From: Arthrobacter sp. C9C5
GTDB taxonomy: Bacteria > Actinomycetota > Actinomycetes > Actinomycetales > Micrococcaceae
Assembly: GCF_013359735.1 (NCBI RefSeq)
Contig: NZ_JABFMX010000021.1
Location: forward strand, 1 to 64,000
DNA: 64,000 nucleotides
Direction of reading: 5' to 3'
Each line of letters starts with the position of its first letter. The first letter of the stretch is position 1. The notes beneath the pieces are model-generated. The model saw only the letters and a list, made by a program, of their open reading frames with translations, did not search any database and was not told the DNA's origin. Shown one piece after another: positions 42,154-50,814 of this stretch. Position numbers and translations under genes: made by a program.

Positions 42154-42783
42154 ATGACGGACGATCGTGGAATGGAACATCACGGCCTCGGCCCAGCAGC
42201 CATGGAGCTCCCCGGCGTGGAGGACCAGGCCGAGCGCGCGATGACCGCCGTCGGGGCACTGGTCCTGCAGCTGCGGCGGGACGCCGGGTACAGCATCGGC
42301 AGCCTGGCGGCAGCAGCCGGCCTGAGTCCGGGCCTGCTCAGCCAGATCGAGCGCGGCCAGGGCAACCCGTCGCTGACCACGCTGATCAAGTTGTCCCAGG
42401 CACTGAAGGTGCCGGTGGGCCGCTTCTTTGACACCAGGGACCAGGGCGGGGCGCTGGTCCGGCGCGCTGACCGGCGGCGCCTTGAAGTCGCCGAGGACAA
42501 TCTCATCTATGAACTCCTGACCCCCCACATGAGCGGCCAGCTCGGCATGCTGCGCGCGCAGATCGCCGCCGGGTGGGACAACGAGGACGCCCCCTTCAAG
42601 CATGCCGGCGAGGAGTGCGTGACCATGGTGCAGGGCAAGCTCCACGTCTGCGTCAACGGCGTGGGGTACGACCTGGAGGAGGGCGATTCGCTGACCTACG
42701 ACTCCTCGCTGCCGCACTGGTACCGCAACTCGACGTCGGAGGACGCGGTGCTGATCGGCGCCATGACGCCGCCGTCGTTCTAG
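42154..42783 (+). CDS. XRE family regulator with cupin domain
   Basis: A 209-residue regulator. HTH_3 at about residues 35-88 (LRRDAGYSIGSLAAAAGLSPGLLSQIERGQGNPSLTTLIKLSQAL) is followed by a cupin_2 sensor at about 135-205 (FKHAGEECVTMVQGKLHVCVNGVGYDLEEGDSLTYDSSLPHWYRN). This class often controls amino acid or polyamine catabolism and binds the substrate in the cupin. It reads into the argE-like gene and MHS transporter downstream and probably controls them. Confidence 0.9.
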   Translation: MTDDRGMEHHGLGPAAMELPGVEDQAERAMTAVGALVLQLRRDAGYSIGSLAAAAGLSPGLLSQIERGQGNPSLTTLIKLSQALKVPVGRFFDTRDQGGALVRRADRRRLEVAEDNLIYELLTPHMSGQLGMLRAQIAAGWDNEDAPFKHAGEECVTMVQGKLHVCVNGVGYDLEEGDSLTYDSSLPHWYRNSTSEDAVLIGAMTPPSF

Positions 42784-42801
42784 GGCCGCGGCTAGCAGTG
42801 C

Positions 42802-42817
42802 GTTCAATTTATTGAAC
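42802..42817. promoter_or_regulatory. Inverted repeat GTTCAAT-TT-ATTGAAC
   Basis: A perfect seven-base dyad with a two-base spacer lies 18 bases before the -35 box of the argE-like gene. It is a likely binding site of the XRE-cupin regulator or another dimeric protein. Confidence 0.55.
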
Positions 42818-42834
42818 AAATCGCGTCTTAAGTG

Positions 42835-42863
42835 TTGACATGGTGGCGGACGGCCCAAATACT
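42835..42863 (+). promoter_or_regulatory. Promoter TTGACA-N17-AATACT
   Basis: A perfect -35 hexamer (42835-42840), a 17-base spacer and AATACT (42858-42863) precede the argE-like gene by about 90 bases. This is a housekeeping sigma-type promoter. Confidence 0.65.
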
Positions 42864-42952
42864 GAGGTAAGCGCGGAGCCTGCCGGCGGCCGCCGCCAGC
42901 CGCAGCCGGCCGATCAGGCCAGGCCCGTCCACCACTCCAAGGGAACTTGCCC

Positions 42953-44182
42953 ATGACGTCAACCACCGCTACGGCAACCGCCGTCCCAGCCACCGCAGTG
43001 CCGAGTGCAGCCGCGCTTGCCTGGACCGAGAAGCTTGTCTCGTTCGATACGACCAGCCGCAATTCCAACCTCGCGCTGATCCACAGCATGGCCGACGAGC
43101 TCACCGCCCACGGCATCACACCGCTGATCGTCCCCAGCCCCGAAGGCAACAAGGCCAACCTTTTCGCCACCCTTCCGGCCCACGACGGCACCGTCACCGG
43201 GGGCATCATGCTCGCCGGCCACACCGATGTGGTGCCCGTGGACGGCCAGGCGTGGGACAGCGACCCGTTCGCCCCCGAGGTCCGTGAGGGGCGTCTTTAC
43301 GGCCGCGGGACTACCGACATGAAAGCCTTCAGCGGCGCGATCCTGGGCTTCCTGCCGGAGTTCCTCTCCCGTCCGCTGGCGGAGCCGCTGCACTTCGCCT
43401 GGACCTACGACGAAGAGGTGGGGTGCCACGGCGCCGTCGTCCTCTTGGCCGAGCTCGCGGCCCGCGGGATTCATCCCCGGGTCGGTTTCGTCGGCGAGCC
43501 CACCAGCATGCGCCCGGTCTCGGCGCACAAGAGCAGCCAGCTCTACCGCGTCACCGTCAGCGGGATTGCCGCCCACTCGTCCATGACCTCCACCGGCGTC
43601 AACGCCATCGAATACGCGGCCAGGTCCATTGCCTTCATCCGTTCCCTCGCTGACGAACACCGGCTGTCCGGCCCGTTCGACGAGAGCTTCGTGGTCCCGT
43701 ACACCACCGCCAATGTCGGCGTCGTCAGCGGCGGTGCCGCCGTGAATACGGTGGCCGAAAAATGCGACTTCGAGTTTGAGTTCAGGACGATTCCGGGCGT
43801 CGACCCGGAGGCAGTGATATCCCGCATCGAGGTGAACCTGGCCCGGCTCCGGGCCGAAATCCAGCAGGAGAACCCCGCCGCGGACATCCGCATGGTTCCG
43901 CTGGGCACGGTTCCGGGGCTCAGCCCCGAGGGACCGCGCATCGCGCTGGAACTGGCCCAGGATCTCACCGGCCATGCGGTCGAAGAATCCGTGGTCTACG
44001 CCACCGAGGCCGGCCTTTTCCAGCAGGCCGGAATCGACACCGTGGTGTGCGGCCCCGGCAGCATGGACCAGGGTCACACCGCCAACGAATACATCGAGCT
44101 GACCCAGATTGCCGCCTGCGAGGACTTCCTGCAGGCCCTCGCCACCCACCTCTTTACTACTGAACGGACCACCAAGCCATGA
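42953..44182 (+). CDS. ArgE-type M20 deacylase (acetylornithine deacetylase family)
   Basis: A 409-residue M20 metallopeptidase of the ArgE/DapE group. Zinc ligands include His90 and Asp92 (AGHTDVVP), Asp122 (GRGTTDMK), Glu about 155-156 (DEEVGCHG), Glu in VGEPTSMRP and His in DQGHTANEY. The annotated activity is removal of an acyl group from N-acetylornithine or another N-acyl amino acid. AAGGGA precedes the ATG. Because actinobacteria normally recycle acetyl groups with ArgJ and no arg genes are nearby, a catabolic role with the coupled MHS transporter (four-base overlap) is more likely than arginine biosynthesis. Confidence 0.85.
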   Translation: MTSTTATATAVPATAVPSAAALAWTEKLVSFDTTSRNSNLALIHSMADELTAHGITPLIVPSPEGNKANLFATLPAHDGTVTGGIMLAGHTDVVPVDGQAWDSDPFAPEVREGRLYGRGTTDMKAFSGAILGFLPEFLSRPLAEPLHFAWTYDEEVGCHGAVVLLAELAARGIHPRVGFVGEPTSMRPVSAHKSSQLYRVTVSGIAAHSSMTSTGVNAIEYAARSIAFIRSLADEHRLSGPFDESFVVPYTTANVGVVSGGAAVNTVAEKCDFEFEFRTIPGVDPEAVISRIEVNLARLRAEIQQENPAADIRMVPLGTVPGLSPEGPRIALELAQDLTGHAVEESVVYATEAGLFQQAGIDTVVCGPGSMDQGHTANEYIELTQIAACEDFLQALATHLFTTERTTKP

Positions 44183-45501
44183 GCCACCAGACCGCCACCG
44201 GTGCGGGATCGAGTCAAGAGGTCCTGAACCCTCGGTCGCCTGCCGACCTTGCCCTGCAGCAAAGCAACGCCCGCAAAGCCGTCGTCGCAGCCTCCATTGG
44301 CAACGGCCTGGAGTGGTTCGACCTGATCGTGTACGGCACGTTCGCCGTCACCATTTCCAAGCTGTTCTTCCCGACCACCAGCGAAGCCGCGTCGCTGCTG
44401 CTGACCTTCGCCTCGTTCGGCGTTTCCTTCATCATGCGGCCGCTCGGCGGCATCATCATCGGCCGCTACGCGGACCGGGCCGGCCGCAAAGCAGGCATGC
44501 TAATTTCCATCCTCGTCATGTTTGTCGGCACCCTGCTGATTGTTGTCGCACCGACGGCCGCCGCGATCGGCGTCGCGGCCAGCATCCTGGTGCTGATCGC
44601 CAGGCTGCTGCAGGGTTTCGCCACCGGCGGGGAATTCGGCACGGCAACGGCCTACCTGATTGAGTACGCGCCCAGCCGGAAGGCGTTCTACGGCAGCTGG
44701 CAGGTGGCCACCCAAGGCGGTGGCATCCTGCTGGCCGGCATCTTCGGGTTCGTCCTGAACACCTACCTCAGCACCCAGTCCCTGGACTCCTGGGGCTGGC
44801 GGCTGCCGTTCATCTTCGCACTGGCGATCGGACCCGTCGGCTGGTACATCCGCTCCAAGATGGAGGAAACGCCGGAATTCTTGGCCACGGAACGGTCTGC
44901 CGCGCCCCTGCGGGAGACGTTCATCGGCAACGGCGGCCGGCTCTGGGCCATCGTCGGCGTCGTCTCGCTCGGATCCGTGGGCGTCTACATTGCCCTGTTT
45001 ATGCCCACCTACGCGATCGTGAACCTCGGGATGCCCAAAGCCGTGGCCTTCCTCTCCACCCTGATCTTCGGTGTGGTCATGAGCCTTGGTTCCCCGTTCA
45101 TCGGGATGCTCGCGGACAAAGTCGGGCCCGCCCGGGTCATGACCTGGGCCGCCGGTGGAACCATCGTCGTCGGTATCCCGGCATTCCTGGGGCTCATCGC
45201 CGCGCCGGAGCTGCCCACCATGATTGTGGTCGAACTCGTCCTGTCCGTGCTGGCCACCGCCTACTTCGCGCCGCTGCCGGCCATCATGTCCTCGATGTTC
45301 CCGGCCCGCATCCGGTCCACCGGGCTCTCCCTGGGCTACAACATCGGCGTCACCGTCTTTGGCGGCTTTGCCCCCTTTATCCTCACCTGGCTGATCGGCA
45401 GCACCGGCTCCCTGCTGGTGCCGGGTTACTACCTTGTCGCCATTGCGGTCATCGCCGCGGTGAGCCTGACCATTTCCCGGAAGGTGTACCGCCAGGCCTG
45501 A
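44179..45501 (+). CDS. MHS-family MFS transporter
   Basis: A 440-residue metabolite:H+ symporter of the MHS subfamily (ProP/KgtP/ShiA type): SIGNGLEWFDLIVYGTFA, RPLGGIIIGRYADRAGRKAG and RLLQGFATGGEFGTATAYLIEYAP are diagnostic. Twelve spans are predicted. The start overlaps the ArgE-like gene as ATGA, so it probably imports the compound which that enzyme cleaves. Confidence 0.9.
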   Translation: MSHQTATGAGSSQEVLNPRSPADLALQQSNARKAVVAASIGNGLEWFDLIVYGTFAVTISKLFFPTTSEAASLLLTFASFGVSFIMRPLGGIIIGRYADRAGRKAGMLISILVMFVGTLLIVVAPTAAAIGVAASILVLIARLLQGFATGGEFGTATAYLIEYAPSRKAFYGSWQVATQGGGILLAGIFGFVLNTYLSTQSLDSWGWRLPFIFALAIGPVGWYIRSKMEETPEFLATERSAAPLRETFIGNGGRLWAIVGVVSLGSVGVYIALFMPTYAIVNLGMPKAVAFLSTLIFGVVMSLGSPFIGMLADKVGPARVMTWAAGGTIVVGIPAFLGLIAAPELPTMIVVELVLSVLATAYFAPLPAIMSSMFPARIRSTGLSLGYNIGVTVFGGFAPFILTWLIGSTGSLLVPGYYLVAIAVIAAVSLTISRKVYRQA

Positions 45502-45555
45502 CCCAGGCACCCGCCCGAACGGCTCCTGGCCGCGATTTTCGGGCGGAGAATATTC

Positions 45556-45587
45556 GGAGCGCCCCCGGCAGCCGCCGGGGGCGCTCC
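45556..45587. terminator. Bidirectional terminator between convergent genes
   Basis: GGAGCGCCCCCGGC and GCCGGGGGCGCTCC form a perfect 14-pair stem with a four-base loop, followed by TTGGTTT on the plus strand. It separates the MHS transporter from the convergent VanY-type gene. Confidence 0.8.
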
Positions 45588-45592
45588 TTGGT

Positions 45593-46255
45593 TTAAAGGT
45601 AGTCCGGGGCTGGTTCCAGATCGAAATAGTCCTCAAGGGTGGTGCTGACTTGTCCCGCGAGTTCCTTGCCCACATAGCGCAGGTGCCATGGCTCGTAGGT
45701 GTAGCCGGTAACATCCTCGGCTCCGGCCGGGTAGCGGATGATGAATCCGTAGCTCGCGGCATTCTCAGCCGCCCACTTGCCAGCCGGAGTGTTTGCGAAG
45801 CAGGCCTGCAGGGCGCAGACCCCACTGGCATTGCCGATGTCCATCGCCAGTCCGGTCTGGTGTTCGCTGAAGCGGGGCCTCGCGGCAAGGGTGTCCGCCG
45901 TCGCCTGGCCGTACTGGCGCACGTAGCTGTCATAGAGGCTTGCCTGCTGGCTGTACGAACGGTAGCCGCTGACCGGAATAATATTCACGCCGGCCGCCTT
46001 GGCGGCTTTGGCCAACTGCTTATAGGCGTCCGCGGCCTCGGCCCGTAGCTGTTCCCCCTGGACCCTGACCAGCCGGGCCGGGACGTAGGTGGCCGGGTTC
46101 AATGGCCGGTGTTTGTTGACCACCACCTGCAAGCTGGAGGCGGAATCGATGTCGTAGCCCGTCGCCGTCAATGCCGTCACGGGCGGTGCGATCATGCCGA
46201 GCGCGAGCATCAGCCCCGCCACCGCAGCTGTCATCCTGCTGATTCTTTTGAGCAC
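45593..46255 (-). CDS. Secreted D-alanyl-D-alanine carboxypeptidase (VanY, M15B)
   Basis: A 220-residue secreted peptidase. The first 30 residues form a signal peptide (LKRISRMTAAVAGLMLALGMIAPPVTA). M15B metal motifs are present: SGYRSYSQQASLYDSYV, the HxxxxxxD set in SEHQTGLAMDIG, and EPWHLRYVG with the second His. It would cleave D-Ala-D-Ala in peptidoglycan precursors outside the membrane. The GTG start has GGGAGG five bases upstream; the longer frame lacks such a site. Confidence 0.9.
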   Translation of the reverse strand: MLKRISRMTAAVAGLMLALGMIAPPVTALTATGYDIDSASSLQVVVNKHRPLNPATYVPARLVRVQGEQLRAEAADAYKQLAKAAKAAGVNIIPVSGYRSYSQQASLYDSYVRQYGQATADTLAARPRFSEHQTGLAMDIGNASGVCALQACFANTPAGKWAAENAASYGFIIRYPAGAEDVTGYTYEPWHLRYVGKELAGQVSTTLEDYFDLEPAPDYL

Positions 46256-46393
46256 CGTTGCCTCCCAGAAATGTCCGGAACAGATGCGGGGAACCCTACC
46301 GGTCTGTCCGGCCGGCGTCGAGGGTGTTTTGTCTTGGAAGATCCGGGACGAAATCCTCATGCGGTGGCTGCGCAACAGGCCCACGATGATCGT

Positions 46394-47158
46394 ATGAACG
46401 CTGAAACGCCGAAGGCGGCGGAGTTGAACCTTCCCGAGGCCTTCCTGCTGTTGGCAACGAACGACAAAGACGGCAAACCAGAGGTCCCGGTGTTCGCGCT
46501 AAGAACCACTCTGGCGGGGGCAATCTTGGCCGAGCTGGAACTGATCGGTGCCATCGAGCTGCAGGGGAAGAACGTCCGGGCTACCCGCGCCGCCCCGCCG
46601 ACGGATTTCCAGCACGAGCTGGAACTCATCCGCGGCAAATCACGGCCCCACACTCCCAAGCGGTGGGTCGCCATGCTGGAGGGCCGCGCCGAAGTGCAGC
46701 GTGTCTACGACAGGATGGCGACACTGGGCATCGTGGAACACGTCGGCGAAAAGCACCTCGGCGTGTTCCGGTCCACCCGGTACCCCGAGAAAGACCACTC
46801 TTCGAAAGTTGCGCTTCTGAAGAAGCTCGAGGCTGCACTCAGAGGTGCCTCGCCGGCCCCCGGCGCATCTGAGGCAAAAACGCCCGACGCCGGGGCGCCT
46901 CCTTCGACGGGGCCCGACGCCGGGGCGCCCGACGCCGGGGCGCCGCCCGCCACCGGCACGCCGGCTGCGCCCGCACCAGATGCCAGGACCACGGCGCTGA
47001 TTGCCCTGCTGCAAGCGGCCGGCTTGTTCGGCAAGCTCTTCCCGGCGGCAGATCGAGTCCGAGCGGACGAGTTGGCCAAGGACTACTGGCCCGCCCGGGC
47101 CGTGGAGGACGAGCTGCGAATGATCAGACTGGCGCAGGAAGAAGCCGCTACCCTCTAA
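46394..47158 (+). CDS. GPP34 (GOLPH3/Vps74-like) protein with Pro/Ala repeat linker
   Basis: A 254-residue GPP34-type protein, the bacterial relatives of Golgi phosphoprotein 3. The start LNLPEAFLLLATNDKDGKPEVP and LAGAILAELELIGAIELQGKNV are diagnostic. Between about residues 155 and 200 the fold is interrupted by a low-complexity segment (repeats of PDAGAPP), encoded by tandem copies of GCCCGACGCCGGGGCGC. The C-terminal helices (TALIALLQAAGLFGKLFP) resume after it. Membrane-binding and regulatory roles are known only for eukaryotic relatives. Confidence 0.85.
   Translation: MNAETPKAAELNLPEAFLLLATNDKDGKPEVPVFALRTTLAGAILAELELIGAIELQGKNVRATRAAPPTDFQHELELIRGKSRPHTPKRWVAMLEGRAEVQRVYDRMATLGIVEHVGEKHLGVFRSTRYPEKDHSSKVALLKKLEAALRGASPAPGASEAKTPDAGAPPSTGPDAGAPDAGAPPATGTPAAPAPDARTTALIALLQAAGLFGKLFPAADRVRADELAKDYWPARAVEDELRMIRLAQEEAATL
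46884..46945 (+). repeat. Short tandem repeats inside the GPP34 gene
   Basis: Three near-identical copies of GCCCGACGCCGGGGCGC occur within about 60 bases, encoding the PDAGAP unit. Copy number is expected to vary between strains by slippage without breaking the frame when the change is a multiple of three. Confidence 0.6.
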
Positions 47159-47204
47159 GGCCGCCGGCTGAACGGCGCCAGGTCCGTCGTGAACGGCCCA
47201 GGAC

Positions 47205-47549
47205 CTACTCCTGGCTGACGATGTCGACGGAGATCTCCACCGCCGGGACCGTTCCTCTGTTCTCCAGCCAGTGAAGCGTTTCCCTGTCCTCGGGCCAGCC
47301 TGCCCCCGGCCCGTAGTCCGTAGCGACTCCATTCCGGTGGTCGGTGATCGTTCCCTGCAGGATGTAGACCAGGCCAGGCCGGCCTTTGTGGTCGTGGACC
47401 GGGCCGAAGACCCCTCCCGGCTCGATGGTCACCATCCGCATTCGAAGTTGGCGCCCTGCCATTCCCTCGATCTCCGGGCCAAGGTCAACTGTGGCAAGCA
47501 ACTGCGTCGTAACACCTTTGGTCTCCGGTGCCGCTTGGTCGTTGTTCAT
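47205..47549 (-). CDS. Cupin domain protein
   Basis: A 114-residue single-domain cupin: GGVFGPVHDHKGRPGLVYILQGTITDH supplies the first metal motif (HxH...E-like), and GWPEDRETLHWLENRG the second. GGGAGG lies eight bases before the ATG. It is 32 bases past the pxpC stop on the same strand, so it is probably the last gene of the pxp operon, of unknown role. Confidence 0.83.
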   Translation of the reverse strand: MNNDQAAPETKGVTTQLLATVDLGPEIEGMAGRQLRMRMVTIEPGGVFGPVHDHKGRPGLVYILQGTITDHRNGVATDYGPGAGWPEDRETLHWLENRGTVPAVEISVDIVSQE

Positions 47550-47581
47550 GGTGCGCACCTCCCTGCACGTTTAGCCGTGAA

Positions 47582-48568
47582 TCAACCGCTGAGGCCGAGG
47601 GCTGCGCGCGCGTTGTTCTTGCGTTCAGCGAGTTCCTTGCGCGCCGCCAGGGCTTCATCCATGCTGACGGCAACGAACTTGGTGGACGTGCCGGGTGCGG
47701 CTCGTGCCACCAAATCCATGTCGGCGCTGATGACTGTTCCCACCATGGCGTAGCCGCCGCCGGAGACGGCATCACGGTGCAGGATGATCGGCTGGGTGCC
47801 GCCCGGAATCTGGATGGACCCGACGGCGTAGCCGGCATCCACGATGTTGGACGGGTCGGACCCGGCCCCGAAGGGCTGCTCCCGTTCCTTCCACTTGACG
47901 CCCGGGCCGGAGTAGCGCAATCCCATCCGGTCGGCTACCGGAGTCACCTTCCACTCGCCGTGCAGCAGGTTGTCCAGTCCCTCGTCGGTGAGCCGGTGGT
48001 CATAAAGGCCCAGCACGATCCTGACGGTCTGTTCCTTGGCGAAGACGGGCCGGAACTCTTCCGGAACGGTATCGACGTCGGGCACCGCTCCGCCGTCGAG
48101 CGGGCTGCCGACAGGAACCCGGTCACCGGCCTCCAGCTTGCGGCCATGGAATCCGCCGATAGCGCCCAGGCTGTAGGTGGACCGGCTGCCCAGCACCTCG
48201 GGCACATCGATGCCGCCCTGGACCGCGATGTAGTACCGTGTGCCGCCCTGTATGACGCCGAAGCTGAGTTCGTCGCCGGCCTTCAGCTGCAGCCGGGTCC
48301 ACTGGGGCCGGGGTTCGCCATTGACCTTGACTTCAACCGGGGCCCCGGTGACGGCAAGAACAGCATCCTGGTCGGTGGTCAGCGCCGGGCCCAGGTAGGT
48401 GCATTCGAGGACAGCTTCCTTGGCGGTGTTGCCCACCAGTGCATTGCCCAGTTCGGCGGAGTACTGGTCCAGGGAACCGCTCTGCGGGATGCCAACGTTG
48501 TAGTGGCCGGTGCGTCCCTGGTCCTGGACCGTGGTGGCAAGCCCGGGGCTCTTGATATCAAATGCCAT
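47582..48568 (-). CDS. pxpC: 5-oxoprolinase subunit PxpC (carboxyltransferase-like, KipA/AHS2)
   Basis: A 328-residue AHS2/KipA protein: IKSPGLATTVQDQGRTGHYNVGIPQSGSLDQYSAELGNALVGN at the start, then YYIAVQGGIDVPEVLGSRSTYSLGAIGGFHGR and the C-terminal SGGGYAMVGTVISADMDLVARAAPG. With PxpA and PxpB it makes the ATP-dependent hydrolysis of 5-oxoproline to glutamate. The fold is that of the urea carboxylase carboxyltransferase domain. It overlaps pxpB by 11 bases. Confidence 0.9.
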   Translation of the reverse strand: MAFDIKSPGLATTVQDQGRTGHYNVGIPQSGSLDQYSAELGNALVGNTAKEAVLECTYLGPALTTDQDAVLAVTGAPVEVKVNGEPRPQWTRLQLKAGDELSFGVIQGGTRYYIAVQGGIDVPEVLGSRSTYSLGAIGGFHGRKLEAGDRVPVGSPLDGGAVPDVDTVPEEFRPVFAKEQTVRIVLGLYDHRLTDEGLDNLLHGEWKVTPVADRMGLRYSGPGVKWKEREQPFGAGSDPSNIVDAGYAVGSIQIPGGTQPIILHRDAVSGGGYAMVGTVISADMDLVARAAPGTSTKFVAVSMDEALAARKELAERKNNARAALGLSG

Positions 48569-49463
48569 TGAGGGCCTCCATGAGTTCCTGGTTGTAGCCT
48601 TCGGGATTCGCCAGCGCTTTGGCCAGATCAAAGGTCACGGGCGCCTGCCGGTAGCGGAACGTCCCCGCGGCGATCTCGGCCTGGATGCTGTTGTACTCGG
48701 CCTCGGTCACGGGCTTGAACTTCACGATGTCGCCGGGCCGGAAGAACACCATAAAGTCCTTGAAATCGGCCAGGGCCTGCGCCGGATCAAAGATCGGCGC
48801 GGCAGCGATGCCGAACATCTGATACCCGCCCGCGCCCCGCACCGAGTAGATGCAGCCGAAGCAGCCGCCGTGGCCCACCGTCAAAGCGGGCGTATCCGTG
48901 CGGGGGCTCAGGTACTTGGGGACTTCCAGCTGTTTCTCGCGCTCAACCAGTTGGAAGAGGAACGGCAGGCCGGCGACAAATCCGACCATGGACACAAGCC
49001 AGGGCTGCTCGTGGTGCCTCTTAATGAATTCCGCGGCATCCTTGAGGTTGTTCACTTTGGCGGCGTAGTCAATGTCGCTGCCGCCCGGCTCCTGATGGAA
49101 TCCCTCGCGGAAGCGCTCTGCCACTTCGGCCGTGAAGGGATCGTCGTACCAGACCGGCACTTCGATGATCCGGGTTTCGAGGGCTTGCTGATGGTGATGC
49201 GCCAGGTCCCCTTCAATGGTCCGGACGGTCTCTTCAAGAGTCGACGGCGGCAGGACGTCGGGATCGAACCTCACCAGCAACGAGGCGTTGGCGGGGCAGA
49301 TATCCACGATGCCGGGCAGTTCCAGCTCTGAGAGCTTCTCGGCGATGGACATGACCCTGAAATTGGCGGCCAGGCTCATGGACTCGGAGACCTCGACGAA
49401 CAGAAACTCGTCTCCGCCCCAGGTGTAGCGGGCCTCCAACACGGCAGGTGCGGGGCTACTCAT
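48558..49463 (-). CDS. pxpB: 5-oxoprolinase subunit PxpB (KipI/AHS1)
   Basis: A 301-residue AHS1/KipI protein, longer than the usual 220-240 because of an N-terminal domain (YTWGGDEFLFVEVSESMSLAANFRVMSIAEKL) of allophanate-hydrolase-subunit-1 type and a C-terminal extension after the core block FVAGLPFLFQLVE...GGCFGCIYSVRGAGGYQMFGI. GGAGG precedes the ATG and the start overlaps the biotin carboxylase stop by four bases. Works with PxpC. Confidence 0.87.
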   Translation of the reverse strand: MSSPAPAVLEARYTWGGDEFLFVEVSESMSLAANFRVMSIAEKLSELELPGIVDICPANASLLVRFDPDVLPPSTLEETVRTIEGDLAHHHQQALETRIIEVPVWYDDPFTAEVAERFREGFHQEPGGSDIDYAAKVNNLKDAAEFIKRHHEQPWLVSMVGFVAGLPFLFQLVEREKQLEVPKYLSPRTDTPALTVGHGGCFGCIYSVRGAGGYQMFGIAAAPIFDPAQALADFKDFMVFFRPGDIVKFKPVTEAEYNSIQAEIAAGTFRYRQAPVTFDLAKALANPEGYNQELMEALNGI

Positions 49464-50812
49464 GGTGCCTCCATCAGATTGTCGACGGTTTCTATGAACT
49501 TGGAGTGGTGCTTGACGGCGGCGAACTCGAGCCGGTCCAGCAGCTTCTTGAGCACGGGAATGGTTGTCTTGACCCCTTCGATCCGGGTCCCGTACAGCGC
49601 CTCCAGCGCCCCCTCGATGGCGGCTTCGCGCGTGTCCTTGTGGACAATGAGCTTCGCGAGCATGGAATCGTAATACGGGCTGACCGTGGACCCTGCCTCT
49701 ACGCCGGCGTCGATGCGGATCCCGTCGCCTGCAGGCCATTCCAGGGCCGTGATGAGGCCCGGGCTGGGGAAAAAGTTGTTGTGCGGGTCCTCGGCGTTGA
49801 TGCGGCACTCGATGGCATGGCCGTTGAACTGGATGTCCTCCTGCCGGACCGACATGGATCCCGTGGAGGCGATGAGCAGCTGTTCACGGACCAAGTCGAC
49901 GCCGGTGATTTCCTCGGTGATGGGATGCTCCACCTGGATCCGGGTATTCATTTCGATAAACGCGGCCTCATGGCCTGCCGGGTCGTAGAGGAATTCGACC
50001 GTTCCGGCGCCGCTGTAGCCGCATTCCCGGGCGAGTTCCACCGAGGATTCCCGGATAGTCCGGCGGACGGCGTCGGGAAGGTCAGGGGCCGGGGCTTCCT
50101 CAATGACCTTTTGGGAGCGCCGCTGCATGGAGCAGTCGCGGTCTCCGAGATGAATGAAGTTGGTTCCGTCTCCCAGAATCTGTACCTCCACGTGCCGGGC
50201 ATGCCGCACGAAGCGCTCCAGGTAGACGGCCGGATCTCCGAAGACCGACGCCGCTTCGCCGCGGGCCATCTCTATGGTCTCCAGTAGTTCGTCCTCGTTG
50301 TGCACAAAGCGGATGCCCCGGCCCCCGCCGCCGGCGGAGGCCTTGACCACCAGCGGGTAACCGATGCCGCGGGCCTCTTCCACGGCGTCGGCGTCGGGGT
50401 CCAGCGGTCCGTCGGTGCCGCGGAGGATCGGGACCCCTGCCTTGCGGGCGGACTCCCTGGCCAGGGACTTGTTGCCCATCATCTCGATCGCGTCGGCGTC
50501 AGGACCCACCCAGGTGAGCCCCGCCGCGGCGACCTTCCGCGCAAACGCGGCGTTTTCGGAGAGGAAGCCGTAGCCAGGGTGGACGGCGTCGCAGCCGTTA
50601 TCCACCGCTGCGGCGATCACGGCGTCCTGGTTCAGGTAGCTGGCGGGGGCGGGCGCCGGCCCCACCACAACAAAGTTGTCGGCTGCGCGCGCGGCCAGGG
50701 AATCGGCGTCGGCCTCGCTGGCCACGACGAGCGTCTCGATGCCCATTTCACGGGCCGTCCGGGCGATCCGCACGGCGATTTCACCACGGTTGGCGATGAG
50801 CAGTTTTTTCAT
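49460..50812 (-). CDS. Biotin carboxylase subunit (AccC-like)
   Basis: A 450-residue biotin carboxylase: N-terminal KKLLIANRGEIAVRIARTAREMG, ATP-grasp loop VKASAGGGGRGIRFV, catalytic block EMNTRIQVEHPITEEITGVDLV and biotin-site FFPSPGLITALEWP. It would carboxylate biotin on the small BCCP encoded just upstream. No acyl-CoA carboxyltransferase gene is linked, whereas pxpB/pxpC (urea-carboxylase-type carboxyltransferase domains) follow directly. This suggests a split amide carboxylase rather than acetyl-CoA carboxylase. Confidence 0.9.
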   Translation of the reverse strand: MKKLLIANRGEIAVRIARTAREMGIETLVVASEADADSLAARAADNFVVVGPAPAPASYLNQDAVIAAAVDNGCDAVHPGYGFLSENAAFARKVAAAGLTWVGPDADAIEMMGNKSLARESARKAGVPILRGTDGPLDPDADAVEEARGIGYPLVVKASAGGGGRGIRFVHNEDELLETIEMARGEAASVFGDPAVYLERFVRHARHVEVQILGDGTNFIHLGDRDCSMQRRSQKVIEEAPAPDLPDAVRRTIRESSVELARECGYSGAGTVEFLYDPAGHEAAFIEMNTRIQVEHPITEEITGVDLVREQLLIASTGSMSVRQEDIQFNGHAIECRINAEDPHNNFFPSPGLITALEWPAGDGIRIDAGVEAGSTVSPYYDSMLAKLIVHKDTREAAIEGALEALYGTRIEGVKTTIPVLKKLLDRLEFAAVKHHSKFIETVDNLMEAP

Positions 50813-50814
50813 CA

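Noticed and set aside
46885..46945. CRISPR-like repeat
   Set aside because: The repeats are contiguous, in frame inside a coding sequence and lack spacers.
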